Below are positions 9,808 to 19,783 of a DNA stretch of 64,000 nucleotides, piece by piece (positions within the stretch are counted from its first letter, which is position 1; every line of letters begins with the position of its first letter). The position numbers were made by a program, and so were the translations under genes. Origin of the DNA: Pyrenophora tritici-repentis (Eukaryota; Ascomycota; Dothideomycetes; Pleosporales; Pleosporaceae); the NCBI RefSeq assembly GCF_003171515.1, contig NC_089395.1:2976001-3040000 (forward strand), written 5' to 3'. The notes below the pieces were generated by a model. That model was not told where the DNA came from, did not search any database, and was given only the letters and a program-made list of their open reading frames with translations.

Positions 9808-12152
9808 TTTAAATGCTCAAGTAGTTCCTCGTCGTTGACGTAGAAGCCATCGTCATCCACTAAGTCGTTGTCGTCCAGCGGCTCCTCAGTATCCTCGTCT
9901 CGCTCCTCTTCGTTGGAAGCGTCGAGAGCATTGATGTACAAAGAAGCCAGTGCGGGGATTTGGTGAGAAGGAGTGAAGGGCTTGCCGCGGCAGGGGGCAG
10001 TCTCGTGCCTCATCTGATGGTCATCCTTGCCACATTTGAAGCAGAGCTTCAAGTCAGCTAGACGCTTCTTGTCTTTCTCTGACCGCTCGAAGGCCATCTT
10101 CTTGTACGTATGCGTGCTGGCGGCGTTGTTGTGACCTGGAGTGTCGGGTGTCCGGAAGGTGACCAACTTTTGGGTACGGCTAGCACCAGCGGTCTTCGTA
10201 ACGGGAGTTAATTTTCGGCCAGCGTCAATCTGTTGATGTCCCTGGTCGATGTGTTGCGCTCGCAGCAAGAAGGACTGGATGGTCTCATCCTTGTGAGATC
10301 CGGCAGTGGTCGCGATAGCTAACCCGGGTCGCATGAACTCGCGAGCGTATCGGATCTGGGTCGCGTTCTTGTGTTTGAGGATTCGCATGCAAGAGGTGAA
10401 CTTAGACTTCCACTCCATGAACTTCTGTCCAGACTTGTAGCGGAGCGAGCCGTCGGCGATGAGGGTTTCGGCGTCAGCTTCCCGATCATAGGTGAGATAC
10501 TGGCTGTCGAGAGTCTCTAGGAAATCTAGGAAATGGCGAGCTTTGACATCTCGGATGTGCTCGTAAGCTTCGCCTTGAATGCGGAACTTGAGGTAGTCAA
10601 CCGCTTGCCAGTCCTCTGGGTATGTGCGACACTTGGCCACTGCCATCTCGCGCCACCGCTCGTAGTCGTCGTCGACCTTGCCCTTGAACGTCTCAAGTTC
10701 TGGGAGTTTGTAAGAGAATCCTCCACCGGCGGTAGAGGGCGCGACGGGCGGCGGTCGCGGTACTGTAGGAGCGGGGGCGTATGGGTTCGATGATGGAGGA
10801 GGTAGCGAGGCGTCGCGCACGGGAGTACGGTTATCCCATGGGGTGTACCCAGCTCGGCGAGGATCTTGTGAGAGTTGGTCAGCGGTACCATCTACAGGTC
10901 GCTGTAGCAAAACGCTTGATTGTACAGGCCGTACTGGGTCGTAAGATCGCTCGCGCCGCCAGAGGGTGTACGGCTGATAGTTGGGTTCATGTTGCAGCAG
11001 TCGGTCGGTGACCGTTTTTGTCTCACGTCTAGCCTCGGTGAGCTGGAGGTTGAGCTCATCGTAAGCCTTATCCTTAAGGGCGAGAGCTTCGTTCTTGTTC
11101 GCCTCCATGTTAGAGTACTTGACATCATACTGGTTAAGCTCGATAGAATAGCGATCAGCTTGTCCTTTGAACTTGTCGCAGAGCTCAGCGTTGGCCTTAG
11201 CTTGGTCTGCCCACCAGTCGGCGCTGTCAGACTCCTCCTTGAGCTTCTGTGCCAACTCTGCGTAGTTAGGACCGCTCTCCGGTTCATCGGCTCGGCGGGA
11301 TAGGTCCTCAACCTTCTGCTTGAGTTCATTGCGTTCGGTGGCGGCAAGGTCGCGCTCAGCGGCGAGGGCTTTGAAGGCGGGGTCATCGCGAACGTTGGGG
11401 AGTTGTTCTGACGCAGCTTTGAGCTTTCCGATGTCCGAGGTGAGGCGTCGGATCTCTGTCAGCTTCTCCTTGTACAGGTTGCTGCTAACCATGCCAACTT
11501 GTAGTTGTTTACTGTTCGAAGTTTCATCAAGGGCTGCTTCAACATTCGCTAGTCGGTCTCGTAGAGCTTGAGTCTCTCCTTCATTGCGGTCCACAGTCTG
11601 CAGATGCCTATTGATGGCGTCAGTGCAGTTGCGTAGGGAGACTAGCGTAGAGACAATAAATCGCCACCAGAAGTCGGGACGATCCTTCACGTTCTTCTGG
11701 AGGTTACTAGAGTTAGTGACAGTGAAGTCGTTGATGTTGTGGGTGATGTTGCCATCAGTGCGGATTCGGCCTGTGCTAAGGGAGTAAAAGGCATTGCTGT
11801 GCTCGTCAGGTTCGGGATCCTCTTGTAATTCGAACCACTCGGTGTCAACGGTATAACGGAGGTAAACGTAGTTAGAATCTTTGAGGTATTCGAGCAGGAC
11901 GTCGTTGATTTCGATGCCGACAATCTCGCGTGTAGCAGTCATGGGCTCTAGGTCGCCGCTAGCTGATACTGATGGCTGGGATGACGGATGGGCTGCCAGA
12001 AGCATGCTCTCTCGGCGGTTGGAGAGGCAAGCTCGTACTGGTACGAGAGGCGGGCCCATCTGTGATTGAGTAGGATCCTGGGAAGCTTGCCCGAAGGTGG
12101 CACCGGTGGCTGAGGTACCTTGGGTATTCTGGGTATTGGCCGGGTTTGCCAT
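9804..12152 (-). CDS. gag: Chromovirus Gag
   Basis: This is 782 residues starting at an ATG (12152). The central part is long, charged and coiled-coil-like (repeated Leu/Glu/Lys/Arg heptads, about residues 210-400). A Pro-rich stretch follows, then the capsid-like region (YERWREMAVAKCRTYPEDWQ). Near the C-terminus is a zinc-knuckle-like CFKCGKDDHQMRH with a later Cys. The usual last Cys of a CCHC knuckle is not at its normal position, so this is an atypical knuckle. The tail is acidic (EEERDEDTEE). At 782 residues Gag is longer than in many chromoviruses because of the coiled-coil segment. It ends in TAG right after the slippery site. Confidence 0.88.
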   Translation of the reverse strand: MANPANTQNTQGTSATGATFGQASQDPTQSQMGPPLVPVRACLSNRRESMLLAAHPSSQPSVSASGDLEPMTATREIVGIEINDVLLEYLKDSNYVYLRYTVDTEWFELQEDPEPDEHSNAFYSLSTGRIRTDGNITHNINDFTVTNSSNLQKNVKDRPDFWWRFIVSTLVSLRNCTDAINRHLQTVDRNEGETQALRDRLANVEAALDETSNSKQLQVGMVSSNLYKEKLTEIRRLTSDIGKLKAASEQLPNVRDDPAFKALAAERDLAATERNELKQKVEDLSRRADEPESGPNYAELAQKLKEESDSADWWADQAKANAELCDKFKGQADRYSIELNQYDVKYSNMEANKNEALALKDKAYDELNLQLTEARRETKTVTDRLLQHEPNYQPYTLWRRERSYDPVRPVQSSVLLQRPVDGTADQLSQDPRRAGYTPWDNRTPVRDASLPPPSSNPYAPAPTVPRPPPVAPSTAGGGFSYKLPELETFKGKVDDDYERWREMAVAKCRTYPEDWQAVDYLKFRIQGEAYEHIRDVKARHFLDFLETLDSQYLTYDREADAETLIADGSLRYKSGQKFMEWKSKFTSCMRILKHKNATQIRYAREFMRPGLAIATTAGSHKDETIQSFLLRAQHIDQGHQQIDAGRKLTPVTKTAGASRTQKLVTFRTPDTPGHNNAASTHTYKKMAFERSEKDKKRLADLKLCFKCGKDDHQMRHETAPCRGKPFTPSHQIPALASLYINALDASNEEERDEDTEEPLDDNDLVDDDGFYVNDEELLEHLN
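9807..9813 (-). promoter_or_regulatory. Candidate -1 ribosomal frameshift site
   Basis: The last sense codons of gag read CAT TTA AAT before TAG. This places the heptamer T TTA AAT, of the form X XXY YYZ, in the gag frame. Slipping back one base moves the ribosome into the open pol frame (TTA GGG GCT...). The stop codon immediately 3' would promote pausing. I did not establish a downstream pseudoknot. Confidence 0.65.
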
Positions 12153-12160
12153 CGCGATGA

Positions 12161-12482
12161 TCTTTTCGTGTGTGTTGCGCAGGGCTGACCGTAGGGTCGC
12201 GCTTCTCGAAGCTCGATGCCTTGCCTTCTGCCTACTTGTCCGTTGATGTAGGTGGACCTGTCCTTTACCAGCGTTGGTGACAACCCCACGAGCAATACTT
12301 GCCTGTTGAGCCTGGTGTCTCTGGTCTTTTCGTGTGTTGCGCAGGGCTTACCGTAGGGTCGCGCTTCTCGAAGCTCGATGCCTTGCCCTCTGCCTACTTG
12401 TCCGTTGATGTAGGTGGACCTGTCCTCTACCAGCGTTGGTGACAACCCTCACGAGCAATACTTGCTTGTTGAGCCTGGTGTC
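12161..12482 (-). repeat. Tandem duplication in the chromovirus leader
   Basis: A unit of about 160 bp starting TCTTTTCGTGTG is present twice (from 12161 and from 12325) with a few differences, including a 2-nt gap. It lies between the 5' LTR and the gag start in element orientation, so it doubles part of the untranslated or packaging leader. Confidence 0.8.
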
Positions 12483-12662
12483 TCCACCCGTGGGCTTCTA
12501 GCGCAATACTTTGCGATCCTCGTCGTCAAGACCTAACCCGTCGCAGAACGTCTTGTTCTGCCCGATGTAGCAAGTCGCAGTTGCTCAATCGGCGGCGGCG
12601 CTCGGCGCGGACGGTGTTTCTGATAACTGAGCCTGATGCGAAGTATCCTAGGTATGTAGGGG

Positions 12663-12676
12663 TTGACACACAATAG
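12663..12676 (-). other. Putative primer-binding site, possibly self-priming
   Basis: The sequence directly 3' of the 5' LTR (CTATTGTGTGTCAAC on the minus strand) does not start with the TGG typical of tRNA-primed elements. Nine bases of it, ATTGTGTGT, are complementary to ACACACAAT inside the LTR (12727-12735), as in Tf1-type self-priming chromoviruses. A TATA-like TATATA at 12743-12748 is only about 8 nt from that segment, which is closer than usual for a transcription start. Confidence 0.4.
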
Positions 12677-12855
12677 TGTAAAGGCACTAGTACACTGCAA
12701 TAGTTAGGATGCCTCTAATAAGTGAGATTGTGTGTACAGATCTATATACAAGTACGAGGGGAACTTTATTATTCCTCGCACGGGCCAACTGCCAGCGTGG
12801 CACGTGATTGTATGGCACGTGATCGCGTGAGGGATCGTAGGTTTGATCCATCACA
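12677..12855 (-). repeat. 5' LTR of the chromovirus
   Basis: This 179-bp LTR is identical by eye to the other LTR. It contains a TATATA motif and, near its outer end, a B-box-like GGTTTGATCC. Confidence 0.92.
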
Positions 12856-14478
12856 AACCAACATTTATACTCTATCTTTACAACAGCTATCTACTAGTGC
12901 TATTAGTACTATCCTAGAAAAGTCTTCTAGATCTATTACAGACGCTTTACAACGTATTAAGAAGAAAAAAAGTACTTCTTTACTTCTTTCTAAGCCTAAA
13001 CTAGGTCGCCCTTCTAAGATCTCTAAAAGAGCTACTAGAGTAGTTAATAGAGACCTAGAACGAAGTCCTAAAAAGACAAATCAACGCATTTTAGAAGAGA
13101 ACAATCTCGATTTCTTTACTAGAAGCCTACAACGCCTATTAAAAGTAGAGAAATACTCTGTTTCTACTGCTAAGAAAAAACAGCTTTTAAACGCAAAAAA
13201 AGCTGCTTTACGGAATAAATACGCTAAGAAGACACTTAAAATTCTAAAATATATACACTTTAACAAAGTTGTATTTTCAGACGAGTCTTCTATACAGCGT
13301 AGACACGGTGCTAGGCAATAATACGTTAGAAAGAGAAGAAACAAGAGAACTGGTAAAGAAAAAGTCTCTACAGCTAATTCAAGTGAGTTTAAAAAAAATC
13401 TGAATAACTTATTTTATTCTCCTAAAAATCTAGTATTTTTCTAGTTTTCTAGATTATTTTTATCTAGCTTACTAACTAAGTTATAGCCCGAGACATTACT
13501 ATCTCTGTTTGGGGAGCTATTTGGTTAGGTGGAAGATCTAAGTTATATATAACTAGAACGCCACAAGAACCGAGAAGCTTTACAAATACAAGATATATAC
13601 GAGAGGTTTTAAATCCAATTGTTAAACCTCTTTTTAAAAGAGGTAAGAAAGTATTACTTTATTTACAACTTTAAAAGACTCTAACTAAGTTATTTTTTAT
13701 TCTTTTTCAAAACTTCTTTTAGATATGGAAAGCTGACATTCTTTTCTATCTAGGGTGGAAATTTCAGCAAGACAACGCCAAGATTCATAAAACGCCAGCA
13801 GTTATTTCTTGGTTTTCAAGAAATAGGATTCCTCTTTTTGAGCATCCTACCTATAGCCCAGATCTAAATCCTATCGAAAACGTTTGGAGTCTACTTAAAA
13901 ATAGACTAGTTAGAAGATCTACTGCCTCTTTAGGCGTAGGTCAAAGTATAAAGGCAGTAGAATTGTTTAAAAAAGCAATTTTGGAAGAGTGGGAGCAAAT
14001 ACCGCAAGAGGCAATAGATAACTGCATTTCGTCTTTACCTAGACGTTATACTGCGGTAAAACAAGCTAAAGGTTGGTATACTAAGTACTAGTTACTCGAT
14101 CTAGCTAGTTTAATATACTAAAAGCTTAAAAATTAACTTTCTTATCTAACTATTGCAATAGCTGATAGAATAGCTCTAAACTACAGTATACTATTCATTG
14201 ATATGTATGTAATAACATATGAAATTTCTAGCCAAAAAGATACTCCAAATAAAAAGTTGTAGCTAGAAAAGAGCAGAGCTTTTTAGTATACTTAAGCACT
14301 GCCAAAGTTACACGAATCTAAGCTTACTAATCAGCCTTTTAAATAAGCCAGCCTAAAGAAGAAGATCTTCGCTTTCCAGAACACTAAAAGCTAAAGTTCT
14401 AGCTAGTCTAGTTGTCTAGATATATAGCTTTAAAAAAGGTAGCTTTTTTAATGTTGTTTTCTTTTTGTCACCCTACTG

Positions 14479-16107
14479 TACATCTTACAATCTGTTCATA
14501 GTTCAATCGGCCTTAATTTGATTAATACGAACCCCGCTGCAAGAGGCTAGACTTAAGAGAGTGCTACGCCAAGGGTAATACGGATCTACTCCGGTACTTA
14601 TGTCTTCGTATAGATCAGAGAAATAAGCTCTCCGGTTGATCTATGTCTAAGCGCGGCATTTGAGTGCGGTAGGTGCCATGGCCTACACCCGGATTTTGTG
14701 ATTGCGCATTAAGACATCATCGAGGGGCTCTATCAAAACGCGTTCAGCCCGTCACATAATAGAGCTAGGTGTATTTTGAGGGGCTTCGCTCAGGAAGCCA
14801 CCGCCAGAATATACCGTGATTGAGTTTTTATCCTGACGCATCTAATTCATACGATGATCCGAAAAGAAATGAGTACGTCATGATTCGGACTTATCGTTAC
14901 GTCACATACCATGATCCGAAAAGATGATAATAACGCATCTAATCTCCGCTGTGGAGCAGTAGACGTTGGTGGCGGAGTAACGCAGACTAGAAAGGAAACT
15001 CTAATCAACCATTACCCGAAGGAGGGCCTATGTGAGAGTAGCGCAAACGGCGTCGGTGGTGGAGTAGGACAGACTAGAAAGAAAAGGGACGGATATTACC
15101 ATTGTTCTCTTTAGCTTCAATGGGCCTTGCAAAATGGTGGTTCTGTCAAGCCTGGGCATGGTCTGCTGTTCCCCTCTCCCCTGCTTACTTACAGCTTTGT
15201 TCGCACTAGTGCAGGCAAGGATAAAGGATCTGCCTCTCTGGATTGAAGCGCAAATTGGGGAAGTCAGCTGACTGTGCTTTGGAGCGCTCGGATGTGCTCG
15301 GATGTGCTCGGATGTGCTGTGGTCATGGCGTTGCTGACGGTAGTGGCGCCCATCGTGTTATGTACACAGTCCGCAACAATCAATTAAGTGGGTCCTAGAA
15401 GGTTCAGATTGGATTGATTGATTACCGCTTTAAGCCTAGTAGTTACCTATAGGAGTTTAAGCCCTACCTAGATAGGTAAGTGGGTCTAGGAGAGTGACCG
15501 GATTGAATTGATTGTTGCGGAGTCTAGTTATGTAGATCGTTACCCGACAGCGACCAATCACAACACAGTCAGAGCAGCACGATAGAGACCCGAGAAGCAA
15601 GATGCGTGAGAAACGAGATCTGACTTACGTAGTCCTCAGTTAGATAACATGGCGGAGAGGTTGACGCGATACTATATCACTACATATATCAGTGGCTCTT
15701 CTTTTATCTTCTTTGCTGGCCGGAATCTGCCAGTGACGTACAGCATTGTGCAAATGTCTGCTGACCATGTGTTCATATCGGCTGGTTCCGGCTCACCCAG
15801 ATTTCCGTTATACAGGAAGGGATGGGCTTGTCGGGAGATTAAACCTCACATCAGCTTAGTCCCCAGGAGCCGAAAATGATCTGAACTCGAAAGGATCCTT
15901 GATTAAATGCCCATTTTGGTTTGTGCTTAAACAGGCCCTAGTAGGTTCTCGGTTGATCTGTGTCAGGAGTTGAAATTATCTAACTCGCGCTCGCGATTAT
16001 AACAAGACACTCTCCGCTCCAGTTTAGCCCGCATCGCCTATACACTCACGGTAGTCTCTTTTTTAAACACATTACTATTGTTCTCGACAAAGGCTCTAAC
16101 AACAAAA
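14479..16107. other. Intergenic stretch with minor repeats
   Basis: No gene is supported. Two imperfect local duplications are visible: ATGATCCGAAAAGA twice near 14850-14930, and a GTGGAGTA...CAGACTAGAAAG unit near 14965-15000 and 15050-15080. The 10-mer CTCGGATGTG occurs three times in tandem at about 15290-15320. The 162-bp MITE at 15365 lies here. The end of the stretch is the promoter of the 16108 gene. Confidence 0.45.
15365..15526. mobile_element. 162-bp hAT-type MITE, copy 1
   Basis: The ends CACAGTCCGCAACAATCAAT and the reverse complement of TAGACTCCGCAACAATCAAT form imperfect inverted repeats, and an 8-bp duplication GTTATGTA flanks the element. It is identical by eye to copies at 40489-40650 and 63257-63418. 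It has no coding capacity. Confidence 0.9.
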
Positions 16108-16664
16108 ATGAAACTCACTATCCTCACCTCTCTCGCTCTCGCTAGCATGGCGCATGCGCTAGCACGAGCAGATATACCAGACCCATCACCAATACCAGGA
16201 CCACCACCAGGACTACCACCAGCGCATTTGGAATTTCATGAGAAAGCCAATTGCTACACACCTAAAGAAGTAAGCTCTACCTACGCCTGCCACAGCGAAG
16301 TACAAAAGATCCATCTCTAGAAGAACATTTCCCTAGGACAGAAAGAGCTCTATACATGAACGTCTTGGAGCGCAACTAACCCAATTTCTATAGGGTGGCA
16401 CTGACTGCTCAACCCAAATCCCCGAGACCCCAGAGGCCGAGGACCCTATCAGGGCGAAGTGTGTGAGAGATGTAAGTATTCAATAAATTCATGCAGTGAC
16501 TAAGGCGAGAAAAGAGGAAGGACGTAAGAGAAAGAGAGGAAGAAGCTAACGACGATGTGAAAATGTAGTGCGATCCACAGCCAGGTTGGGTGCCAGGTCA
16601 AAATCATTGGCAGTGTGTGATCAAGCATGGGGATACCAAAGGGACGATCCACTGTCTGTTGTAA
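16108..16664 (+). CDS. Small cysteine-rich secreted protein, three exons
   Basis: The first exon encodes a signal peptide (MKLTILTSLALASMAHA) and a Pro-rich stretch (DPSPIPGPPPGLPP). Exon 2 is 16394-16471 and exon 3 is 16569-16664, both in phase 0 with good GT-AG borders (GTAAGT...ATGTAG for intron 2). Exon 1 can end at 16269 (donor GTAAGC) or 16299 (donor GTACAA); both keep the frame. The first choice leaves six cysteines in the mature protein, the second seven, and the even number slightly favours 16269. The product is about 111-121 residues, ending THCLL-like (TIHCLL). I recognise no family. Secretion, size and cysteines make it a candidate effector. Confidence 0.6.
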
Positions 16665-17300
16665 GGGGGAAAGAAGGAGGGCAGAGGAGAGAAAAGGAGT
16701 AGAGTGGTGGATGTGGTGTACTGATGCGGAGAGTAAATCTCCGCTAGTATAAGAAAGGCGTACCTTCTCTTCTTAGGTGATGCTTTATTCTTTTCTTTAA
16801 CAATTATAGTTACTATTTATTGGAACAAGGTCCCTCTAGTAGTATGACTACTGTCGACAACCGAGTGAGAGGGACAAGCCGGGGTGACTATCGTGTCCAG
16901 TGTCACAGACTTAGGCTGTTGTGGTGGGTGCTATTGCCCACCGGACAGTGCCTGCCACACCAGCATATCATGTGACTCCCAAGCACCCTCTACCCTGGAC
17001 TGAACCTCGATATTCTCAACACTACTTTATACTCTTACTTTTGACAGTTGTATCCCATTATATAAATAAATAGAGTAACAATCTATTAGATATTAACTCT
17101 TATTGTCAGATATTCACTCTCATCTGGAATACTGATGAAATAGGTAATTATGATGATAATATTGATGATTGATTGTGTCTTGGTTCTGTCTACGGTTGTG
17201 GGCACACCTAGGGGGTGCCAAGCCTTCCTGTGATCCGATTGGCTCTCACAGATGCCGGGTCGCGCTAGTCTAACCCAGCGTCTGTACGCTCTTCTCTTCA
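16665..17300. other. Intergenic stretch with a solo LTR
   Basis: Apart from the solo LTR at 16818-17021, nothing coding is supported. The sequence from 17030 to 17300 is A/T-rich with no recognised feature. Confidence 0.4.
16818..17021 (-). repeat. Diverged solo LTR
   Basis: On the minus strand it starts TGTTGAGAATATCGAGGTTC and ends in TTGTTCCAATA. Both ends match the LTR at 42649-42885. The flanking pentamers CTATT and CTACT differ by one transition, consistent with an old 5-bp duplication. No internal element remains. Confidence 0.65.
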
Positions 17301-17309
17301 ACAGTGCTA

Positions 17310-18452
17310 TTATCTGACAACAGGACGCCTACATTAACAAGGTTGCCGCTAAGTATAATATCACCTCTATTGGCCACCCTTCTAAGGTGCCTATGCTGGC
17401 GAACTATCTAGAACAGTCTCTAGAGGAGCCGAACACAGCTCGAACAAAGACCTATTAGGAGCTTGTGGGCTACCTTGCCTACCTAACACAGCATACCTAA
17501 TCTAATCTGGCTCGCGCTTATGTTATCTATGCATTATACTTGATTAATCCTAGTTAAGCACATGTTGAATCTGTGCGAAGAGTGTATGTGATGGGCTGGA
17601 GCCCAGTTGGTGAACCCTCGATGATATCTCGGTCCGAACGACGCTCAGACCATCCGCACAGTCCATAGGCAGAAGGTTATTCCGAGCCGCCCTCCGAATA
17701 ACCTTTAGCACGAGATAGCTTGTAGTTCTCTTCCCCATCGAATACAACTTCAGTATACCTGTGCGATTGCTCCCTGAGCGTAGCCCCTTACAGTGTAGCG
17801 TTACATTCTTAAGACAAAGTACTAAGCCCTATAGGCTTAAGCCGTTAATGAGGTAGAGATATAAGAGTACCTTACAGCACTATAGGACTATCGCAATCCT
17901 ATCTTTTTTAGAGCATCTAATGCCTCCTTTACTAACGACGTTAAGATACGCTAAAGCTCTTAAGGATACGTATTTCAGCTCTTTAGCATAACTGTTGACT
18001 GGAAGTTAACACTCTAACGCACGGTCACGAAATCTACGACTAAAGCAGAGCTGCTCGCTCTATCACTCGCTAGATTAGAGATGGAGGAGTGGTGCCGCCT
18101 GTTCAAAGGACTATTCTTAAAGCTCAACCAGACGCCTATCATCTAGTGCGACAATTAGCAGACTGTGGGCATAGTCACGAAGGAGCAGGACAAGCTTAGC
18201 ACTAAGCTTAAACACGTCGATATCCATCAGAACTGGGTCCGCCAGGAGGTCGAGGGGAACCGCCTCTACGTACACTAGAAGCCCACGAACCAGATGCCTG
18301 CTAACGGCATGACGAAGATCCTTCCTCGACAGAAGTATACTGAGTTTGTGCAGCAACTACACTTAGTCGACATTCGTTCGAAGGTTCGTGAGATAGATAA
18401 CAATGCCTGAGAGGTTTATCTTTACGTCGTTAGACGACTACAAGATGAGGGG
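17310..18452 (+). pseudogene. Degenerate Copia pol (RT-RNase H) relic
   Basis: Conceptual translation shows the end of a Ty1/Copia reverse transcriptase (QDAYINKVAAKYNI, ELVGYLAYLTQHT, LARAYVIYALYLINPS) at 17310-17560. From about 18000 it shows the RNase H end (TKAELLALS, KLKHVDIHQNWVRQEVEGN). Unrelated sequence at about 17560-18000 replaces the middle. Several stops sit where relatives have Gln (TAG for CAG), as RIP or deamination would give. A GAGGGGGTG tract at about 18444-18452 followed by TGTGACGG looks like the polypurine tract and start of a 3' LTR. Confidence 0.7.
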
Positions 18453-19783
18453 GTGTGTGACGGTTGTGAGGAGAAGCAGATCACGTGTTGGTAGTCTGGT
18501 GCTGCTTCCTTACTTTATTGAACACCTCTTACCTCAGCTGTGTCATAGATATGCCATGTAAAATAGACCCTGCTGCTGCTTCTGGGAGCACAGCACGAAC
18601 AACACAACACGATAGCAGAATACATGAAATTACGTTCTACCGCAACAACAACTCAGGCCTACAACTCGAAGAAAGCGAGTACAACTCGATCTAAATAAGC
18701 GTTTTAGCAATGTTGAATCAATCAGAGCTGCGATAGCTGAATCGCAAGCTTCTACCGCTCAAAACACTACTAGTTCAGGTGGTAGATTAGCAGCTTTAAC
18801 TGTAGCTGAAAACACTATAGCTACGGTGGATTCTATGTGTATACAGTGACAATTATAGTAAACATATACGTTGTTGTTGAGCTTCAAAAATGAGATCGCG
18901 CGCCCAATTGGGGTGGGCCAAAACTAGGTTGGGCCAAAACTAGGTGGGCTAGCTTAGCTGCTTGTTTAGAAGTAAAGGAGCCTGTAGCATACTCCGCGTG
19001 CATTGGCCACATTCGGAGCTTCTTGCGCTGTATTGTCGCAAGTTGCAAGTAAAAGTCGCGTCTGGTGGGATGCGCGTAGGTAAAGTCGCTCACAGAAGTG
19101 CCAATACCGGTACTGGCGCTTTAGGGTGCCCACTTCCTAGACCTACAACGAGTGATGCGACTGCGTGACACAGCTGCATGCGGTCTGAAAGCACGTCTAT
19201 GATATGCCTCATGAGCTTCGAGAAGCGCGATCGGTGATGCACTCCGGGTTGGTCACGCTTAACGTGGAACAGCCCGTCTCGGGACCGAAAGTGCACGCGA
19301 GGCGCAAGGACGGCACGGACGGAAAGTGCATGCGACACCCTTTGATCCCCGTAGTACAAACACCGGACGTCGCGCAATTTACGTCCATGACTTAACGCAG
19401 GCACACCGGCGCGCTCGTATGCCAGCCTGCGCCACCAGTCAAGTTCTAGAAGGCCGGCTCGCCTTTCAAGTCGACAACAGCCAAATGTCAAAACCGTGTT
19501 TTGTTCCAGCCAAGCCATTCGCTCTTTCATGGCAAAGCGTTTCGCTCTGGCGGAAACACGTCAGCTCAGCTATGGTGCGCTATGGACTGATAACATGAGT
19601 CAATGCTACTAGGTGCCTACTTTACTACATGTTATCTGCAGTAGATTAGGTACTGCAACTGTATCCTCAAGTGCAATACAATCATTTCTTACTGTTGTCG
19701 GTTGTCTTTGTCACTAGGTCTTTTCAATTCCTTCTCACTCCACTAACGGGCAGGTATCCCAACAACCCTTCTTCTAATTACCC
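18453..19783. other. Intergenic stretch upstream of the dioxygenase fusion gene
   Basis: The start is probably a decayed Copia 3' LTR whose end I could not fix. A short tandem unit GGGCCAAAACTAGGT occurs twice at about 18910-18945. Open frames at 18884-19598 overlap on both strands and have no recognisable domains. The last few hundred bases before 19784 should contain the promoter of the dioxygenase fusion gene. Confidence 0.35.

Larger units (their letters stand above)
5155..12855 (-). mobile_element. Ty3/gypsy chromovirus, apparently full length
   Basis: Two 179-bp direct LTRs, identical by eye, enclose gag and pol on the minus strand. A 4-bp duplication AACC flanks the element (5151-5154 and 12856-12859). 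In element orientation the LTR starts TGTGATGG and ends CTTTACA. Both long frames are open, so the insertion is young and may be competent. A chromodomain at the end of pol places it among chromoviruses, whose integrases favour heterochromatin. It sits inside the Tc1/mariner element. Confidence 0.92.
4928..14091 (+). pseudogene. Tc1/mariner transposase, disrupted
   Basis: The N-terminus (MSIKLSKFEKEV) lies at 4928. Coding resumes after the gypsy element at about 12860 with a helix-turn-helix-like region and a GRPSKIS motif. The first catalytic Asp is in VVFSDESS (about 13280), the second in FQQDNAKIHK (about 13770), and the SPDLNPIENVW block is at about 13860. Two plausible introns exist, GTGAGT at about 13382 to TATAG at about 13487 and GTAAGA at about 13645 to TTTTAG at about 13721. 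A TAA at 13319-13321 breaks the frame independently of the gypsy insertion. The copy is therefore inactive, but its inverted repeats could still be mobilised by a relative. Confidence 0.75.
4474..14478 (+). mobile_element. Tc1/mariner element, split by a gypsy insertion
   Basis: The outer ends are inverted repeats starting CAGTAGGGTGACAAAAAGAA, near-perfect for about 80 bp, and flanked by TA on both sides (4472-4473 and 14479-14480), as expected for Tc1/mariner. Removing the nested retrotransposon and its 4-bp duplication leaves about 2.3 kb. The A/T-rich interior holds a broken transposase. A GC-richer block at about 4963-5150 does not resemble the rest and may be a further small insertion or relic. 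Confidence 0.85.

Noticed and set aside
12722..13321. A 199-residue frame that begins inside the gypsy LTR
   Set aside because: It is a chimera: the first about 45 codons are LTR and the rest is Tc1 transposase. The same LTR-derived start occurs at 5200. Only the transposase part is real.
19090..19530. A 146-residue minus-strand frame upstream of the dioxygenase fusion gene
   Set aside because: It is overlapped by frames on the other strand, has no recognisable motif and lies where a promoter is expected.
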